This document shows, one piece after another, positions 11,158 through 22,159 of a stretch of DNA of 64,000 bases. Made by a program: the position numbers and the translations under genes. Each line of letters starts with the position of its first letter. The first letter of the stretch is position 1. Location of the stretch: positions 1,896,202-1,960,201 of the forward strand of contig CM030938.1 of NCBI GenBank assembly GCA_018136815.1, given 5' to 3'. Origin of the DNA: Isochrysis galbana (lineage: Eukaryota > Haptophyta > Isochrysidales > Isochrysidaceae). The notes below the pieces were generated by a model that made no database searches, was not told the origin of the DNA, and worked only from the letters and a program-made list of their open reading frames with translations.

Positions 11158-13205
11158 ATGTTGGCCTCGCTCATGCTCTCCCTCAGCCTAACCAGCAGCG
11201 GCATCAGTGGCCGGCTGCTCTCCGAATCGTTGAACTTCCCCTCACCGCCGCCACCGCCGAGTCCGCCCAGCCCACCGCCCAGCCCTCCGCCACCGCGCCC
11301 TCCCCAAATCCTCTTCCGCTTCTCGCCGCCGCCGCCGCCATCGCCGCCAAAGCCGCCGCCATCGCCGCCCTCACCGCCGCCACCCCCCTCACCGCCACCA
11401 TCGCCGCCCTCGCCACCACCAAGCTCGCCGCCGCCCTCGCCGCCCGGCCCGCCACCGCCCTCGCCACCCAGACCACCGCCAGCGCCGCCAGCGCCGCCGA
11501 TGCCGCCGCCGCCTCGCCCTCCGCCTCCGCCTTCACCGCCACCTGCGCCACCACCGCCACCCTCGCCGCCCAAGCCGCCGCCGCCATCACCTCCTTCGCC
11601 TCCATCGCCACCGCCACCCTCGCCATTCACGCCGCCGCCACCACCGCCCCCTAAGGCGCCACCGCCACCACCGCCAGCCCCCTCTCCATCGCCTCCGCAT
11701 CCCCGTCCGCCGCCAAGCCCTCCCCCGCCTCCGCCCTCGCCGCTGCCACCATCACCCTCGCCGCCGCCGCCCCGTGTGTCGCCATATCCTCCACCCGCCC
11801 CCCCGCCGCCGCCGCCAAGCCCGCCACCGCCTCCGCCACCGCCAAGCCCACCAACCCCGCCACCACCACTCCCTCCATCGCCGAGCCCACCGCCGCCGCC
11901 TGCCTCGCCTCCTCCTCCTCCTCCGTCCCCTCTTCCCTTGCCGCCGCCACCACCACCGCCATCTCCGCTGCCACCCTTTCCGCCGCCTCCGCCACCGCCA
12001 AGCCCACCAACCCCGCCACCACCACTCCCTCCATCGCCGAGCCCGCCGCCGCCGCCTGCCCCGCCTCCTCCTCCTCCACCGTCCCCTCCTCCCTCGCCGC
12101 CGCCACCGCCACCACCCTCCCCGCCGCCTCCCTCCCCGCCACCTCCCCCCCTTCCGCCCCCTCGCCCCCTCCTTCGCCAGCTTTCCCGCCGGGCAATGCC
12201 CCGAGGTCCCCGCCGCCCTCGCCGCCATCTCCCCCTCCCCTACCTCCCCCATCGCCCCCTCCGCCCTCTCCGCTTCCACCGCCCTCGCCTAGTCCACCTA
12301 CACCCCCACCGCCATCCCCTCGACCCCCACCGCCAAGCCCGCCTCCGCCACCTGACCCGCCCCCGACGCCTACGACGCCAAGCCCTTTGCCGACGCCATC
12401 GTTCGCGCCATCTCTACCGCCCTCGCCACCGGCACCCCTGCCGCCCGTCCAGGCCAACCTCGTCTTAGAGAGGATACCGGTCATCTCCAAGCACTTGGCT
12501 CACGGCATGTGCATGGTCTTTGCGTTCGGCCTCTTCTTCCCAGGCGCTCTTGCCAGCTCGCTCGGCTGGCGCTCGCCCGCCCTTGCACCTGGACGGTGGT
12601 TCGTGATACACGGCGCCATGACCGTTGTGGGCGTGCTGCTCGCCTTGATCGGCTTCATCATCGCCCTAGCCATGACGCCTGCAGGCTCGCACTTCAATCA
12701 TGGCCATGAAGTCGTGGGCCTGATCATCATCCTCGTCGCACTTACACAGCCAATATTTATCGTGGTCTCCCGCGGCATCCCTACTGCCGAGAAGGAGGGC
12801 ACCACCATCCCGAGGCAGCGGGTGTGGGACATTACGCAGAAGGTTTGCAGCGTTGTGCTATTAGTTGGGGGGATTTACCAAGTGATCTCGGGCTACGCGC
12901 GCACGCAGGACCTCGTATTCTATGGCTACGGCCAGGATGGTCTCACGCCCGAGTCTAAGCGTCCAGATCCGCCCTCGATGGAGAGCACCATAGTGCTATA
13001 CTTTGTGCTTCTAGTCCTTGTGCTCGTCGCTCTTGGCTGGGGCCTCAAGCGCTCCTACGGTCGCGGCATCAAGCTGAGGCGCGGTGGCAAGGGCCGGGGC
13101 TCCGAAGCTCGTGCGGAAGGCTCTCTCTCGAAGCTGGGGCGTTCGTCCACCAGCGTCCCTGTCCCCGCGGTGCCTCGCCCTGCGGCCTCCTCGGAGCATG
13201 TCTAA
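11158..13205 (+). CDS. Secreted Pro-rich protein with cytochrome b561-like membrane domain
   Basis: Start chosen at 11158, giving a signal-peptide-like MLASLMLSLSLTSSGISG; longer upstream frames are GA repeat. Next come ~400 residues of PPPPSPP/PPSPPP, the hydroxyproline-rich (pherophorin/extensin-like) stalk seen in algal wall proteins. From about 12465 a membrane domain follows with five hydrophobic segments: HLAHGMCMVFAFGLFFPGAL, WFVIHGAMTVVGVLLALIGF, FNHGHEVVGLIIILVAL, DITQKVCSVVLLVGGIYQ and STIVLYFVLLVLVLVALGW. Order and motifs match the cytochrome b561 domain found C-terminal to DOMON domains in electron-transfer proteins. The first three haem-ligand His positions look occupied, but the usual fourth (after the conserved Trp, here VWDITQ) is not His. 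The tail is Arg/Lys/Ser-rich and presumably cytosolic. The stalk changes from frame 1 to frame 3 near the seven-C run at 12145-12151: a sequence error, a polymorphic indel or a small intron. Confidence 0.7.
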
Positions 13206-13714
13206 AGAGCCAACATCGCTAGATTGAATGCACGTTGACACCGCGCATTCTAGATGCCCACATGCACGATGCATTGGGCAATGTCAAATATTGTTTCCCA
13301 AAATGTCTAGTCGGTGTGCTATTTGTGCTCGAACGAACCCTCGATATCTCTCTCTTTCTCTCGTTTACTGTTGGTGTTGCGCACTACTTCAATCCTTGCA
13401 GGTCGCGCTATCAGCTTGCACATTGTGCACTACGTGCTTCTCAGAAGTTGCGCCAACTTGATTGATTAATTAATCAATGTTATGACAAAGCCTGTTGGGC
13501 AGGGCGGGGAGATTACGCACGGCTGCCGGGTTCGGAACGAGGTGGTTGCGCCTCTTTCCTCCGCGCGGCTCACACTCGCCCACTCGGAACCTCCATGCGC
13601 ATGCGCTCGGCTTGTGAATGCCCCAGGCGAGGGCTGGGCGACCGCGACCGTAGTCGTAAAAAAAAACTTCTTAATATTCTCGCCGCGCGCGCGACCTCGC
13701 TAACCGCCTATGTA
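13206..13714. other. Intergenic, 3' of the b561-like gene
   Basis: No gene seen. GATTGATTAATTAATCAATG at about 13460-13480 contains the palindrome TTGATTAATTAATCAA. At 13660-13700, A-run/CTTCTTAATATTCTCGCCGC resembles the edge of a repeat at 30112-30150. Confidence 0.5.
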
Positions 13715-14524
13715 AAGGTGCGGGCCATCAAAAGTCCCAGTGCACCACCCGAACACGGGGGGAAATTACCCCCCGCATATATACATGTTATATTTACTAG
13801 AGTATTCGACCCCCCTCTCCGACCCCCCTCCCCCCCCCCCCCCCGCACACACACACTCAATTGCATCGTGATCACAGCAGAGTAACCTGCACCTTGAGCT
13901 TCCTCAGCTGTGAGAGCATTGGCTGGCTCTCCGCGCCAATAGGGTTGCACGAGAGGTTTACCGACGACAGCCGGAAGCTCCGCGCGAGCTCGCACAGGCG
14001 CTGCACGCCCGCCGGTCCGCACATCCCGTGAAGGTGCGGGCCATCAAAAGTCCCAGTGCACCACCCGAACACGGGGGGAAATTACCCCCCGCATATATAC
14101 ATATTATATTTACTAGAGTATTCGACCCCCCTCTCCGACCCCCCTCCCCCCCCCCCCGCACACACACACTCAATTGCATCGTGATCACAGCAGAGTAACC
14201 TGCACCTTGAGCTTCCTCAGCTGTGAGAGCATTGGCTGGCTCTCCGCGCCAATAGGGTTGCACGAGAGGTTTACCGACGACAGCCGGAAGCTCCGCGCGA
14301 GCTCGCACAGGCGCTGCACGCCCGCCGGTCCGCACATCCCGTGAAGGTGCGGGCCATCAAAAGTCCCAGTGCACCACCCGAACACGGGGGAAATTACCCC
14401 CCGCATATATACATGTTATATTTACTAGAGTATTCGACCCCCCTCTCCGACCCCCCTCCCCCCCCCCCCCCGCACACACACACTCAATTGCATCGTGATC
14501 ACAGCAGAGTAACCTGCACCTTGG
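13715..14524. repeat. ~315 bp tandem repeat (2.6 copies) with an LRR fragment
   Basis: Copies begin AAGGTGCGGGCCATCAAAAG at 13715, 14031 and 14344 (periods 316 and 313). The third is cut after CACCTTG at 14524. Each holds a C-run followed by CACACACAC and an ATATATACAT stretch. On the - strand two copies encode the same peptide with GVQRLCELARSF, RLSSVNLSCNPIGAE and LRKLKVQVTLL then a stop, a ribonuclease-inhibitor-type leucine-rich repeat at a protein C-terminus. So the last exon of an LRR gene was captured or tandemly duplicated; no complete LRR gene is present. Confidence 0.85.
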
Positions 14525-14902
14525 TACACAATCCCAATCTCGTCGTCGATGACGCATGCTGCAAGTGGTTGGGGCAAGTCTTTGATCAATGGGTCGCCGC
14601 GCGGCGTAAGTTCCCGTCGCACACCCGTGGCTTTTAGGGGCTTCTTGAGGAGGAAAGGCATTCGAGTGCCAAGAGACAGAAGCGCTTCGTCAGCGCAAAA
14701 TACGTGCAACATCAGTCGAGTCCTCGCAACCGAGATTATCACGCTGAATATTGGACATAGAAGTTTGCGCATTGGCTACTTGAGGGGCGGACTCGCCCTT
14801 GGGCGGGAGTACTCCCCCCCCCCATGTGACTGAGATCTAGTTGTGGGAATGTCTGTTTAATGTGTTTCGTGACGGGTTTTATAACACAATCGCGTGCAGC
14901 AA

Positions 14903-15124
14903 TCACATCTCCGCCATGACAATCTCCCAAACTACATATCGCCCGCGCCGCAGGCGCTCAACGCACGAGAAGTTGCCTTGCTTGCACGCGGCCATGAGGG
15001 CTGTCAACCCTCCGCCTGCCGCGCTCTCCTCGAGGCGTCCTGCGTGACCCTGTCCGAGCAGGAGCTCGACGGCTCGTACATCGTCGCCCTCTCGTGCGCA
15101 TGCGCGCACGAGTGGTGGTGTCAT
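14903..15124 (-). pseudogene. Ankyrin-repeat fragment
   Basis: A 73-aa - strand frame reads TPPLVRACAREGDDVRAVEL LLGQG followed by GGLTALMAACKQGNFSCVE, which matches about one and a half ankyrin repeats. A start ATG is present at 15124, but neighbouring exons are not evident: upstream is purine/G-rich DNA and downstream the frame runs into unrelated codons. It may be an exon of a gene I cannot assemble or a degenerate fragment. Confidence 0.5.
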
Positions 15125-15214
15125 GCCTTTGACCTTCCTCTCTCGTCAGGGAGAACGAGGCGAAGGAGGGGGCTGGGGCGGATAGAGAGGCTGGGGCGCT
15201 GGGCGGATGGGGGA

Positions 15215-15380
15215 CGGCTCGGCGGCTAAGGAAGGGGAGGGGGGAGGCGAGGGGTTGGGGGGGCTCGGCGGGGAGGGGGGGGGGACTCGGCGGCGGGGGA
15301 AGGGGCGGGGGGGGGGGGGGGACTCAGCGGCGGGGGGAAGGAGGGGGGGGGGGGGGGGGGGACTCAGCGGCGGGGGGAAG
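15215..15380. repeat. G-rich degenerate tandem repeat
   Basis: Repeats of GACTCAGCGGCGGGGGGAAG separated by G-runs of 8 to about 16 bases. It is potentially G-quadruplex forming. No coding signal. Confidence 0.85.
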
Positions 15381-16240
15381 GGGGTCGAGAATAATCATAC
15401 CGTCAGGGGTCAGGGGGCCCAATCTTTTCACAAGCAGTGTGACCTTTTCACAGGAGGCGTCTGTGAAAAGCCCAGTGAAGTGTGTGTGTGTGTGGGGGCA
15501 GTCACAATGGGGACGGTCGAAGTCCCGCGCCTTTTGGCGCGGAGGAGGGGGGGGGTATTGGAAGTCACAAGTGTCAGAGCGGGGACGGTAGAAGTCCCGC
15601 ACCTTTAGCCTCGCCCGCTTCCCTTGTCCCTCCTCCACCTGCCTTGCGGCACGTCCCCTTGTGCTCTACCTAGGGGCTGGGTGTTGGAGTCTCCAGTGGC
15701 AGGCGGTGTGTATGCCGGTCCCCGATGGCCTAACTTCCTCCTTCCTCGTATGCCATCGGGCTGCACCGACCTTTGCGTGTGTCCTCTTTGTGTATAGCAG
15801 TGTCAGGTGTCAGTGAGTTGGTCTGTCCGTGAGTATCCGTCCGGTAGCCGATGGGGGGCGGCTCGCGGCGGAGGTTCTCGCGTTCAGGCTAGTCGTTCCG
15901 CCATATTGAGCGCTTGTGCTATTGGAACTAGGTTCGAATTCATGATTGGGGCTCCTTTGTCGTTTGTTATAAAGATAGGGGTGCTAAGTTCTCGGGGGGT
16001 CTAGAGCCTGATTTCTAGTGTGTGTGGCATGTTTGAAAGGGCGCTGGGGGCACCATTCGTAACATAATTTAATGATATGTTTATGATAAATAAATCTATC
16101 TATCGTAGAGTTGTCAAATCATTTGTCGGTGAACGACAGAGAACTTACGTTTCCCGGTCGCAAAATTACAGTTGTTTCGCCGGGCCCTCACCCTCTCTAA
16201 TCCTCATCGAGTCCGTGTTTCCATATTGCCTTTCTTGCAT
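15381..16240. other. Intergenic, no supported gene
   Basis: GGGGACGGTCGAAGTCCCGC and GGGGACGGTAGAAGTCCCGC form a direct repeat near 15510 and 15580. AT-rich DNA with ATAAATAAATCTATCTATCG is at 16080-16110. No domain-bearing ORF. Confidence 0.5.
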
Positions 16241-16244
16241 TTAG

Positions 16245-16490
16245 GTAGAACCTACTTTTATAAGTGGGGGACAATGGGGGCCTCGCGCCCCCCTCACACC
16301 ATCGCGGACACCCCCCGGGGTGGGCCCGTACAATCAACCCCAGCCCCTGCCCTTTGGCAGGGGCAGGGCACTCATCAAACTGGCCCAGACCCTTCGGGGG
16401 CGCGGCCCGCGAGCTGCACTCCCACGCCCGCGCTGGGCCTGCCCTCAAGCTGACTCGACGTGACGTACGAAATCGGGGGCCGCCGCGCTA
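16245..16490 (+). repeat. Family A dispersed repeat, short diverged copy
   Basis: CCTACTTTTATAAGTGGGGG, CAATGGGGGCCTCGCG and GGTGGGCCCGTACAA match the start of the 57825 copy. Downstream GGCGCGG(C/G)CCGCGA and CTGGGCCTGCCC blocks are also shared. Confidence 0.65.
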
Positions 16491-16859
16491 AGCTGCCGAT
16501 TTTGTGCTCGCTTTGGATCCATGGGTTAATCCTCCTCTTCTAGGTCTCTCGTCTCGTATGGTTAAATGAACTCTCTTGGCTCGACATCGGGAGACGTCTC
16601 GATTTAAGTCGGGGGGTGTTGTATTCCTGCCCATCTGAAGGCTGTAGCTGTAGGCATGAATATTCGTGTAAGGTACGTGCTCATAATTACAATTGAATAG
16701 TTCCCCGTGTTGCCGCTGACGCACAAGACACACAGATTCGGATTCCCCATGGTCTCAAGTCCAGGTTTGCAGATTTTGGTCTCGAAATTTGCGATTCGAA
16801 TTTGGTTTTTGCTGTTACCATAATTGTTGGCTCGTTTAAGGTAATAAACCGGCATGACT

Positions 16860-17400
16860 TCGACTTCTCGTTCTGCAGTTGCTCTGCGAGACTCTCTCTC
16901 TCTCTATCTCCGTCCGCCTCTCCTCGGCCGACGGCAGGAAGATTCGTCCAAAACATTCTCCGGTCTCAAGATATCTCGTGGGGGGTCTCTCCGCGCTCCG
17001 CGAGGGAAAGGACGCGATCTCGCTCCGAGATTGGCCTCGCGCCCTCCCACGCTGCCCCGCCGTGCCTTCGGTCCCTCGCCCCCCCCGCGGCAGGTTCTTT
17101 CCCTCGGCGTGCCGTCCGTCGCCTCCGGCCCTCTTCTCTTACTTTCTCTTGATGTCATCAAATGTTCCATATGACCGTCTGTTGTCTTCTCTCATCTATC
17201 GCTCATATCTCCCCAACGAGATCTGCCCTCGTTGTGTCGGCCTCCCCTCTGTCGCATGTCTGCGCGTTGCTGAGTTGCCCTGGTGCCGACGCCTGTCCGT
17301 CCGTCCAGGTGTGGTTAGTTTTCGCCCCGTTTGGTTTAGTTTGTGTGGCTTTGTGTCCTCGAGCTTTTTGTAGCAACTTCGGCGACGCCCACCGTGTTCC
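16860..17400 (+). mobile_element. LTR fragment of the 9003/23985 element
   Basis: From about 17130, TTGATGTCATCAAATGTTCC, AACGAGATCTGCCCTCGTTGTG, CTCTGTCGCATGTC, CCTGGTGCCGACGC and GGTTAGTTTTCGCCCCGTTTG-type sequence match the inverted copy at 23985-23690. Homology fades after about 17375. The upstream stretch 16870-17130 is probably the same LTR, but I have no second copy in the window to prove it. Confidence 0.6.
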
Positions 17401-17699
17401 CAAGCGAGTCCCCCCGAGTTCCCGAGTCTATACCCCGAGTCAACGAGTCAATACAAGTCAAGCACGCGCCTGAGCCACCCCCAGTCGCCTGCCACCACCT
17501 CCCACAAGCCTCCTTCCGCACTTCCGCGCCCTCCGTGCGTCATGCGTCATGCGTCGTGCGTCGATCACCATGCCCGTAGTCAACCCCGAGGAAAGCTCCA
17601 TGAGCTCCCCGCAAGAACCGCATTCCGCGCTAGCTGCCGGCGCGCCCTCGCAGGCAATCTCCAAGAGTGTGGTGTGGCCGGTAGCCCGAGGCCACGGGC

Positions 17700-17890
17700 C
17701 GTGCGGCGCGACCGGGGTCGCGCTCACCTGCTCGGCCTCTGCGGGCGGACGCGGTCGCTTCGCCTGCGACAGCTCCATGGGTACTGTGGGGGCTCCCGCG
17801 GCGGGGGGGCCGAAGCTAGGAGAGGTGGGGAGCGGCGGCGCGCTCCATGCTCCATGGCGACCAACTATAAAGTTAGTTGCGTGGACAATT
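17700..17890 (+). repeat. Dispersed repeat C, copy 1 (pairs with 34765-34930)
   Basis: CTGCTCGGCCTC, GGACGCG, CGCTTCG, GACAGCT and AACTATAAAGTTAGTTGC align in order with 34775-34930 (there AATCTATAACGTTAGTTGC). A frame starting at 17549 (MRRASITMPVVNPEESS..) covers it and could be a retroelement ORF start, but without family support. Confidence 0.45.
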
Positions 17891-18430
17891 ACCGCAACAC
17901 GGTAAAATAAAACTCAAATCCTCGAATTTCGAGACGAAGATCGGCGAACCAGGACTTGAGCCCAGGGAGTGAGAATCCGCGAATCTGCACGCCTTGCGTG
18001 ACCACGACGAACCTAGAAGACGGTATGTAACGCGAAGAATGCACGTACTCATGCCGAAATATTCATGCCAAAAGGCCTGAATACAACAAGGCCTCCATTT
18101 GCCCAATACCGATTTTCGATTTTGCCCTCCGAACCCCCCTAGTGAGTGACCGGGTTGTAGGAGAGCGGAATAGATAGGGACATAGGGACCATTGTAGAAG
18201 TCTCAAAACGATGGCAACCGTGCTAGCACTAGCACCAGAGCTCGGTGGAGTCACACCAGGCGTCGGGATCGCGCTCATCTATGGCGAGTGGGTGGTGTGT
18301 AGTGTGTAGTCGAACGGCACGTCTGTGCGCTCGATGATCGGCATATGCATCTCGCAGTAGTAGTAGTACGGAGTAGCGGGAGAGTCAGCCCCATGACCGG
18401 AATCTCACTGAGGCTATAGATAGAGGGACC
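17891..18430. other. Intergenic, no supported gene
   Basis: I see no gene. The stretch 17930-18010 has a T-arm-like GGGCTCAAGTCC on the - strand but does not fold as a tRNA. Confidence 0.5.
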
Positions 18431-18439
18431 TCGCGTCCG

Positions 18440-19240
18440 TTCCCCCGCTGCCCCCCCCCCCCCCCCGGGGGCGGGGGCCAAAAATACTGCGGCTTGAGGC
18501 AAAGTGGGAAGTGAAGTGTGTCGAGAGAGTCGAGAGCTCTCCCTCCCCCCGCAGCAGCCAGGTGTGGGCTTCCCCCCCCCCCCCCCCCCTTCCTCCTTTC
18601 AGCCTCTCTCTCTCCCTCTCTCTCCTTTCTGTCTCCTCTCTGTCTCCTCTCTTTCTCTCTCTTTCTCTCTCTCTCTCTTCTCTCTCTTCTCTCTCCTCTC
18701 TTCTCTCTCTCTCTCTGCGGAGATCCGTCATCACTCGCTCCGTCATCACATCATCAGATCTCGTCGGGGCTCGGCCTCGTCAACCGCGCGTACCGCGGCT
18801 CCTTGCCCCCCCCCCCCCTCTCCCTCTCTCTTCTCTCCCCCCCCCCCCCTTTCTCTCTCTCTCCTCCTCCCCCCCTCTCCCCCCCGTATCTTTCTCATTC
18901 TCCCTCCCGCCTCCTACGTCTCTTCCCCTAAGAAACGTCCGCAGGCTTTAGTTTCTTTTCGTGACGTGGCAGCATTCTTCTCAAAGTAGGTCGACCGCCC
19001 TCTCCTCTGCCTCTTCCCCATCTTCGCCTATGATATAGAGTGGGAGACTTTTCTACGGAACCTGGATCGCGTGACTTCTCTGCCCCACAACAGTCCCATC
19101 ACAAGAAGGGAGCCTCCTCTCTCTCGCCCTCTCAGGGAGAGAGAGGGAGGGAGGGAGGGAGGGAGGGATGGTGGAGGGAGAAAGAAGAGAGGGAGGGAGA
19201 GAGAGAGAGAGAGAGAGCCTCGCGTGCTCTCTCTCCTCTC
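18440..19240. repeat. C-runs and CT/GA low-complexity DNA
   Basis: Several C-runs of 10-17 bases (about 18450, 18575, 18805, 18840), CT-rich tracts at 18600-18720, GGGA tandem repeats at 19140-19170 and a GA run at 19190-19218. The overlapping Ser/Leu- and Arg-rich ORFs are not genes. Confidence 0.85.
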
Positions 19241-19527
19241 GTCTCTCCTCGCTCGTCCCGTCCAACCCCTCCGCTCTCCTCCTCCCTCTCGTCTCTTCTC
19301 ATATACTCTAGAGTACAGATCTCTTCTCCCTCTCCTCTTTCCCTCCCTCATTTCTCTCTCTCTCCTCCTCGACTGCCTCCCTCCCCCACAATCTTCCTGC
19401 TCGCTCTTTCCCTTCTCTCTCATACATCTTCCCATCTCTCCTAACCGTCTCTCCCTCTCCCCCAGCCCCCCCTCCACCCCTCTCCCGCTCCTCACGGAGG
19501 AAGACCCTCCTTCTCCTACTCCCTCCA

Positions 19528-19533
19528 CAGGGG

Positions 19534-19574
<41 letters not shown>
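19528..19574. repeat. GA microsatellite just 5' of the 19583 gene
   Basis: About 45 bp of GA starting after GGGGAGATAGATA, ending 9 bp before the ATG on the coding strand. It parallels the GA tracts before the genes starting at 3063 and 11158. Confidence 0.9.
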
Positions 19575-19575
<1 letters not shown>

Positions 19576-19582
19576 GATTGGC

Positions 19583-20158
19583 ATGTCGTGGAGCCCGTTC
19601 CTTCTTTTGGCGCTAGCGCTGCCCGCCCACGCCTCCACCCCTCGCGCCCCCTTCGTCCTTTCCAATCTGAAGGCACTGCCGCCCTCGCGAGTCACCTCAC
19701 AGACTCTCGAGCTCCGCCACGACTCTCTCCAGGGCACCACACTCGTCGACGATGAGCGGATTGAGTGGCAGCGAATGGGGCTCATCTCTAACCTTCACGT
19801 CCCCGAGGAGGCCTTCGTCCAAGCCGCATCGCACGACCAGCCAATACAGCTCGACCTGCGTGACGATGGCGCACCGCTCAACGCCGCAGATGTTTTGTGG
19901 GAGCGCATGGGCTTCATCGACTCGATCCAGATCCCGCACAAGGCATTTATGCAGGAGATATCACGACCCAAGCGTGTCGACCTCGCGCCATCCGGCATCG
20001 GCGGGATGGTTGGCGGGATCCTGGGAGGCAGGCACTCGCAGGACAAGCGCCGGCGCGCTCTCAGGACGCAGACTGCAGCCCGCGACATCCGCTTTGCCAT
20101 GGCAGTTGGCGCCGCCGGAAAGCAGCAGCATCGTCCTGATGGGACGGTGAAGCCATGA
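19583..20158 (+). CDS. Small secreted protein with internal duplication, unknown function
   Basis: A 191-aa single-exon protein I do not recognise. It begins with a clear signal peptide (MSWSPFLLLALALPAHA|STP), so it probably enters the secretory pathway. The body holds two diverged copies of a ~40-residue unit: IEWQRMGLISNLHVPEEAFV, then Q..PIQLDL, and VLWERMGFIDSIQIPHKAFM, then Q..KRVDL. The shared W-x-RMG-(L/F)-I, a pair of hydrophobic beta-like positions and the AF(V/M)Q end argue for a duplicated fold. A Gly-rich GIGGMVGGILGG stretch and a basic tail follow. No Cys pairs or catalytic motif are seen. The start is fixed by the signal peptide and the GA tract just upstream. Confidence 0.65.
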   Translation: MSWSPFLLLALALPAHASTPRAPFVLSNLKALPPSRVTSQTLELRHDSLQGTTLVDDERIEWQRMGLISNLHVPEEAFVQAASHDQPIQLDLRDDGAPLNAADVLWERMGFIDSIQIPHKAFMQEISRPKRVDLAPSGIGGMVGGILGGRHSQDKRRRALRTQTAARDIRFAMAVGAAGKQQHRPDGTVKP

Positions 20159-22150
20159 CAACCTACCCGCAGAGCGCCTAGTCGTTGCGGGCCTGCTCTA
20201 GCGGCATATCACGACCGCCTACACTTCTCCCATTTTCACGTCGCTCTGAATGTCTAGTTGTTCCCCTGAGAAGACCAGTAGCTTCCGCACTCTCGCCGTG
20301 TCCCAGTCCCATCGTATCATTCTGAATCGACTGGTCTCCATCGCATGATGCCTTTTGGGGATACTATAGCATCACCCTTTGCCTGATCATGGTGGTCGCC
20401 GCTCTAGCGCGAATACGCTTTGTGCAAGGGGGTAAAAATCTCACCCATCCATGACCATGCTGCCCTTTCGACCTCCGCCTTGGACCTCTTTGTGCCTGTT
20501 GCCTTCATCAATCAGTTGACTTGCGGAAGGAGACAAGATGTGTGGCATTATGGCTTCGCTGCTCCTTGGACTCGCCCCATCTCTGGGAACTTTGGAAGCC
20601 GTTGATGGGCGACCTTGTGCACGTCCTCTTGCATGAGCATGACGATCCATTCATTTGCACCCGCTCTTTGATGCTATCCTGTCACCTCCAGCGGGTTGCC
20701 CCCCATGCCTAGCACAAGAGGCATACTCGAACAGCCTCGGACTCTCTCATAAAGTGTGAGGTTCAAACTCTTATCTCGCAACATGCTACGTACCAAGTGC
20801 TCATGTTAAATAAGACGTTGCGGCAGGCTGCAAGGGACATGGCTGACTTGCCGCTCTACTCATGTGGGTTGTGCTTGCTGGCAGCGCTCTTTCATGAATA
20901 GATGATTGTTATTTGTCGATTGCCCGGGTCCCTCGTTGTGCAAGTATGAGTCGTAACTGCGGATCTTTCAGATTTGAGAAGAGTGTGAAAGCACGGGCTT
21001 GATATCACATATCACTTTTAGAGACCGCCTGCGCCAAGCAAGGCACGCCTGCAGCTATGGCAGAACACGGTTCTTGCGGGGGCCCAAGGATTTTTATGGG
21101 GTGTGACTACTGACCACGGGCATTGCAAACGACGCACAGAGGACGCGGACGCGGAAATGTGGAAGGAGGCTTGTCGTTGAAGGGATAAGGGACAGGGTAC
21201 AAGAGGAGGGAGGAGAAGGAGAATGAGAATGAGAGCAAAGATTATATTTAATAGAGAGGGAGGGCAAGGAGAGAGAGCGCGCGCGGGGAAGGGGGGGAAG
21301 GAGGAGGGAGAGAGAGAGAAAACACTATTGGAGATGCCTACAAGTATACTACTAGCTCGCCCTCCCTACTCCCTACGGGCACCCGGAGACGACGCCCTTG
21401 CCCCAGACCCAATTTAACGAGCCTCAGCCGGAGATCATAAAACACATTTTATGGTCTCGGAACGGGTGCAAAGTGCACAATGGCATCGATAATGTCAAGA
21501 AGTGGCAAACACCGTCCATTCGCCTATCTATCTGGGTACTAGAAAACACAAGCAACAAGCTGCAAGACTTCAATCAACTACAGCAAGCCCAGGCCGACAC
21601 AACCACCTACAACCGACTTACGCTACCGCCGCCACGCTAGCTAGCTACGTTCTTCTACGTTCCCGCTGCGCCGCAGCCGCCGCACACCACCACGAAAGCG
21701 AACGCGCTGGGGCACCAGGAGCGTGCGGAGCGCCGGCGCGCCGGCGCTTCTCCGATCCTCCTTGCTCGCGGCTGCCTGAAGAAGAAGCGGAGGCGGAGAT
21801 GCGAGCGCAGGTGCGAAGCCGCAGGCGGAAGACGGAGGAGGCTGAGGAGGTGGCGGTGGCCAGACTGTGGGGCGCCAAGCAATTGTAGTAGCCTATCCCC
21901 TTATGTTTATTAGAGTGAGAGTGAGTGTGAGTGCCATTACTTGTTCCTAGATATCGCGCTGGCTGCCAGGGACCAGGGAGCAGCCAGGGCGGCAACAAAA
22001 AGCAGTGTGGTCATGACAGACAGTGAGTCAGAAAGTGCTACAGGAGTAGAGTCCAGGTCCAGATGTTGGGACACCTCGTGGTACTGCAGATCTCACGATG
22101 ATACCTCTGGGCCATGGTGTTACAACAACACTCACGGTGATGCAGAAAAT
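20159..22150. other. Intergenic, no supported gene
   Basis: Several sub-100-codon ORFs without domains. Purine-rich DNA (GAGGGAGG, GAGAGA) at 21190-21320. A local inverted repeat GCGCCGGCGCGCCGGCGC is at about 21730. Probably UTR and spacer. Confidence 0.5.
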
Positions 22151-22159
22151 CTCACATAT

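Noticed and set aside
11204-12490. Long Gly/Ala-rich ORFs antisense to the proline-rich gene
   Set aside because: Mirror images of PPSP codons; no independent features.
13715-14524. CRISPR-like array
   Set aside because: Units of ~315 bp are contiguous with no unique spacers, and the genome is eukaryotic.
17930-18010. Possible tRNA on the - strand
   Set aside because: There is a T-arm-like GGGCTCAAGTCC, but no complementary acceptor stem and no convincing anticodon arm.
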